Positions 5,454-5,615 of a DNA stretch of 5,615 nucleotides are shown piece after piece. The stretch is taken from the NCBI GenBank assembly GCA_964414425.1, contig CAYPWL010000077.1:1-5615 (forward strand), in the 5' to 3' direction. Source of the DNA: GYS-P2D sp964414425. Its GTDB lineage: Bacteria > Bacteroidota > Bacteroidia > Chitinophagales > Saprospiraceae. A program made the position numbers and the translations under genes. Every line of letters begins with the position of its first letter. Positions within the stretch are counted from its first letter, which is position 1. The notes beneath the pieces are model-generated. The model made no database searches and was not told where the DNA came from. It saw only the letters and a list, made by a program, of their open reading frames with translations.

Positions 5454-5538
5454 ATCCAAGAACTTAAGTGTTCTGCTTCGGATAATTATAGATCGCCAAC
5501 CTAATTACCGGGGTACTCTGAGCGTCAAGTTCTTGGAT
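5454..5538. repeat. Perfect 12-bp inverted repeat upstream of rsmI, arms 61 bp apart
   Basis: ATCCAAGAACTT (5454-5465) and AAGTTCTTGGAT (5527-5538) are exact complements. The left arm abuts the rsmI -7 element and also begins a smaller inverted repeat, AGAAC-TTAAGT-GTTCT (5458-5473). Start-to-start distance of the arms is 73 bp, close to seven helical turns. There is no target-site duplication outside the arms, so a miniature transposon is not supported. It could be a paired operator, a long-range hairpin, or chance. Confidence 0.5.
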
Positions 5539-5545
5539 ATAAAAG

Positions 5546-5553
5546 TAGGTTTG
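5546..5553 (+). promoter_or_regulatory. TAnnTTTG match pointing out of the right edge
   Basis: TAGGTTTG on the plus strand fits the -7 consensus and would drive transcription to the right, towards a gene outside the window. No -33 element is visible. The ATG at 5569 downstream opens only a 12-codon frame. An isolated match of this kind is weak evidence. Confidence 0.2.
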
Positions 5554-5615
5554 ATCCGGTACTTAATAATGAGCAGAGATATCAGAGTAGTAGAACGCAA
5601 AAGTTAAATCGCATT

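Noticed and set aside
5427..5459. 11-residue N-terminal extension of RsmI from the ATG at 5459.
   Set aside because: RsmI proteins normally begin M-x-YLVPTPxGN, and the TACATTTG promoter element would lie inside the extension.
5454..5538. Miniature transposable element with 12-bp terminal repeats.
   Set aside because: No target-site duplication flanks the arms, and the interior shows no recognised element.
5569..5607. 12-codon ORF (MSRDIRVVERKS) downstream of TAGGTTTG.
   Set aside because: Too short, with no paralogue or motif to support it; probably leader or intergenic sequence.

Overview
The window looks like a piece of a Bacteroidota chromosome. The signs are a Bacteroidota-type -7 promoter motif (TAnnTTTG) just upstream of rsmI, weak or absent Shine-Dalgarno sequences, a DUF3604 lipoprotein, and intergenic heptamer and 'CTTTGCG' repeat tracts of a kind I recall from that phylum. 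I cannot place it below phylum level. Nothing indicates a phage, plasmid, insertion sequence, CRISPR array, rRNA or tRNA.

Layout, left to right. At 1-426 on the minus strand is the N-terminal part of a membrane-anchored M28 metallopeptidase that runs off the left edge. Facing away from it, the stretch from 427 to about 1010 looks empty at first. It holds two very short plus-strand ORFs, at 657-758 (33 aa) and 887-1009 (40 aa), which are paralogues. Both are a single hydrophobic segment followed by FLGYKxDRDF. A terminator-like hairpin overlaps the end of the first, and another hairpin with a T-tract lies between them. The second ORF overlaps the end of the next gene tail to tail by 29 bp.

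From 981 to 2635 on the minus strand there is a two-gene operon. A classical short-chain dehydrogenase comes first, and 8 bp after it comes a YeeZ-like NAD(P)-binding sugar-epimerase-fold protein with a GTG start. Divergent from it, at 2732-4591 on the plus strand, is a lipoprotein of the DUF3604 family with a PHP-like set of metal ligands. The divergent intergenic region holds a symmetric inverted repeat that could be an operator.

Between the DUF3604 gene and rsmI (convergent, 4592-4745) is a mosaic of short-period repeats. It includes a 19-bp direct repeat, one copy of which contains the DUF3604 stop codon. rsmI (16S rRNA C1402 2'-O-methyltransferase) is at 4746-5426 on the minus strand. 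Upstream of it, 5454-5538 is bounded by a perfect 12-bp inverted repeat, and the last 75 bases hold no convincing gene.

The genes do not form an obvious shared pathway. RsmI is housekeeping, and the dehydrogenase and YeeZ-like protein are a co-transcribed redox/epimerase pair of unknown substrate. The M28 peptidase and DUF3604 protein are envelope-associated. The tandem micro-ORF pair is the most unusual item and the best candidate for something undescribed.
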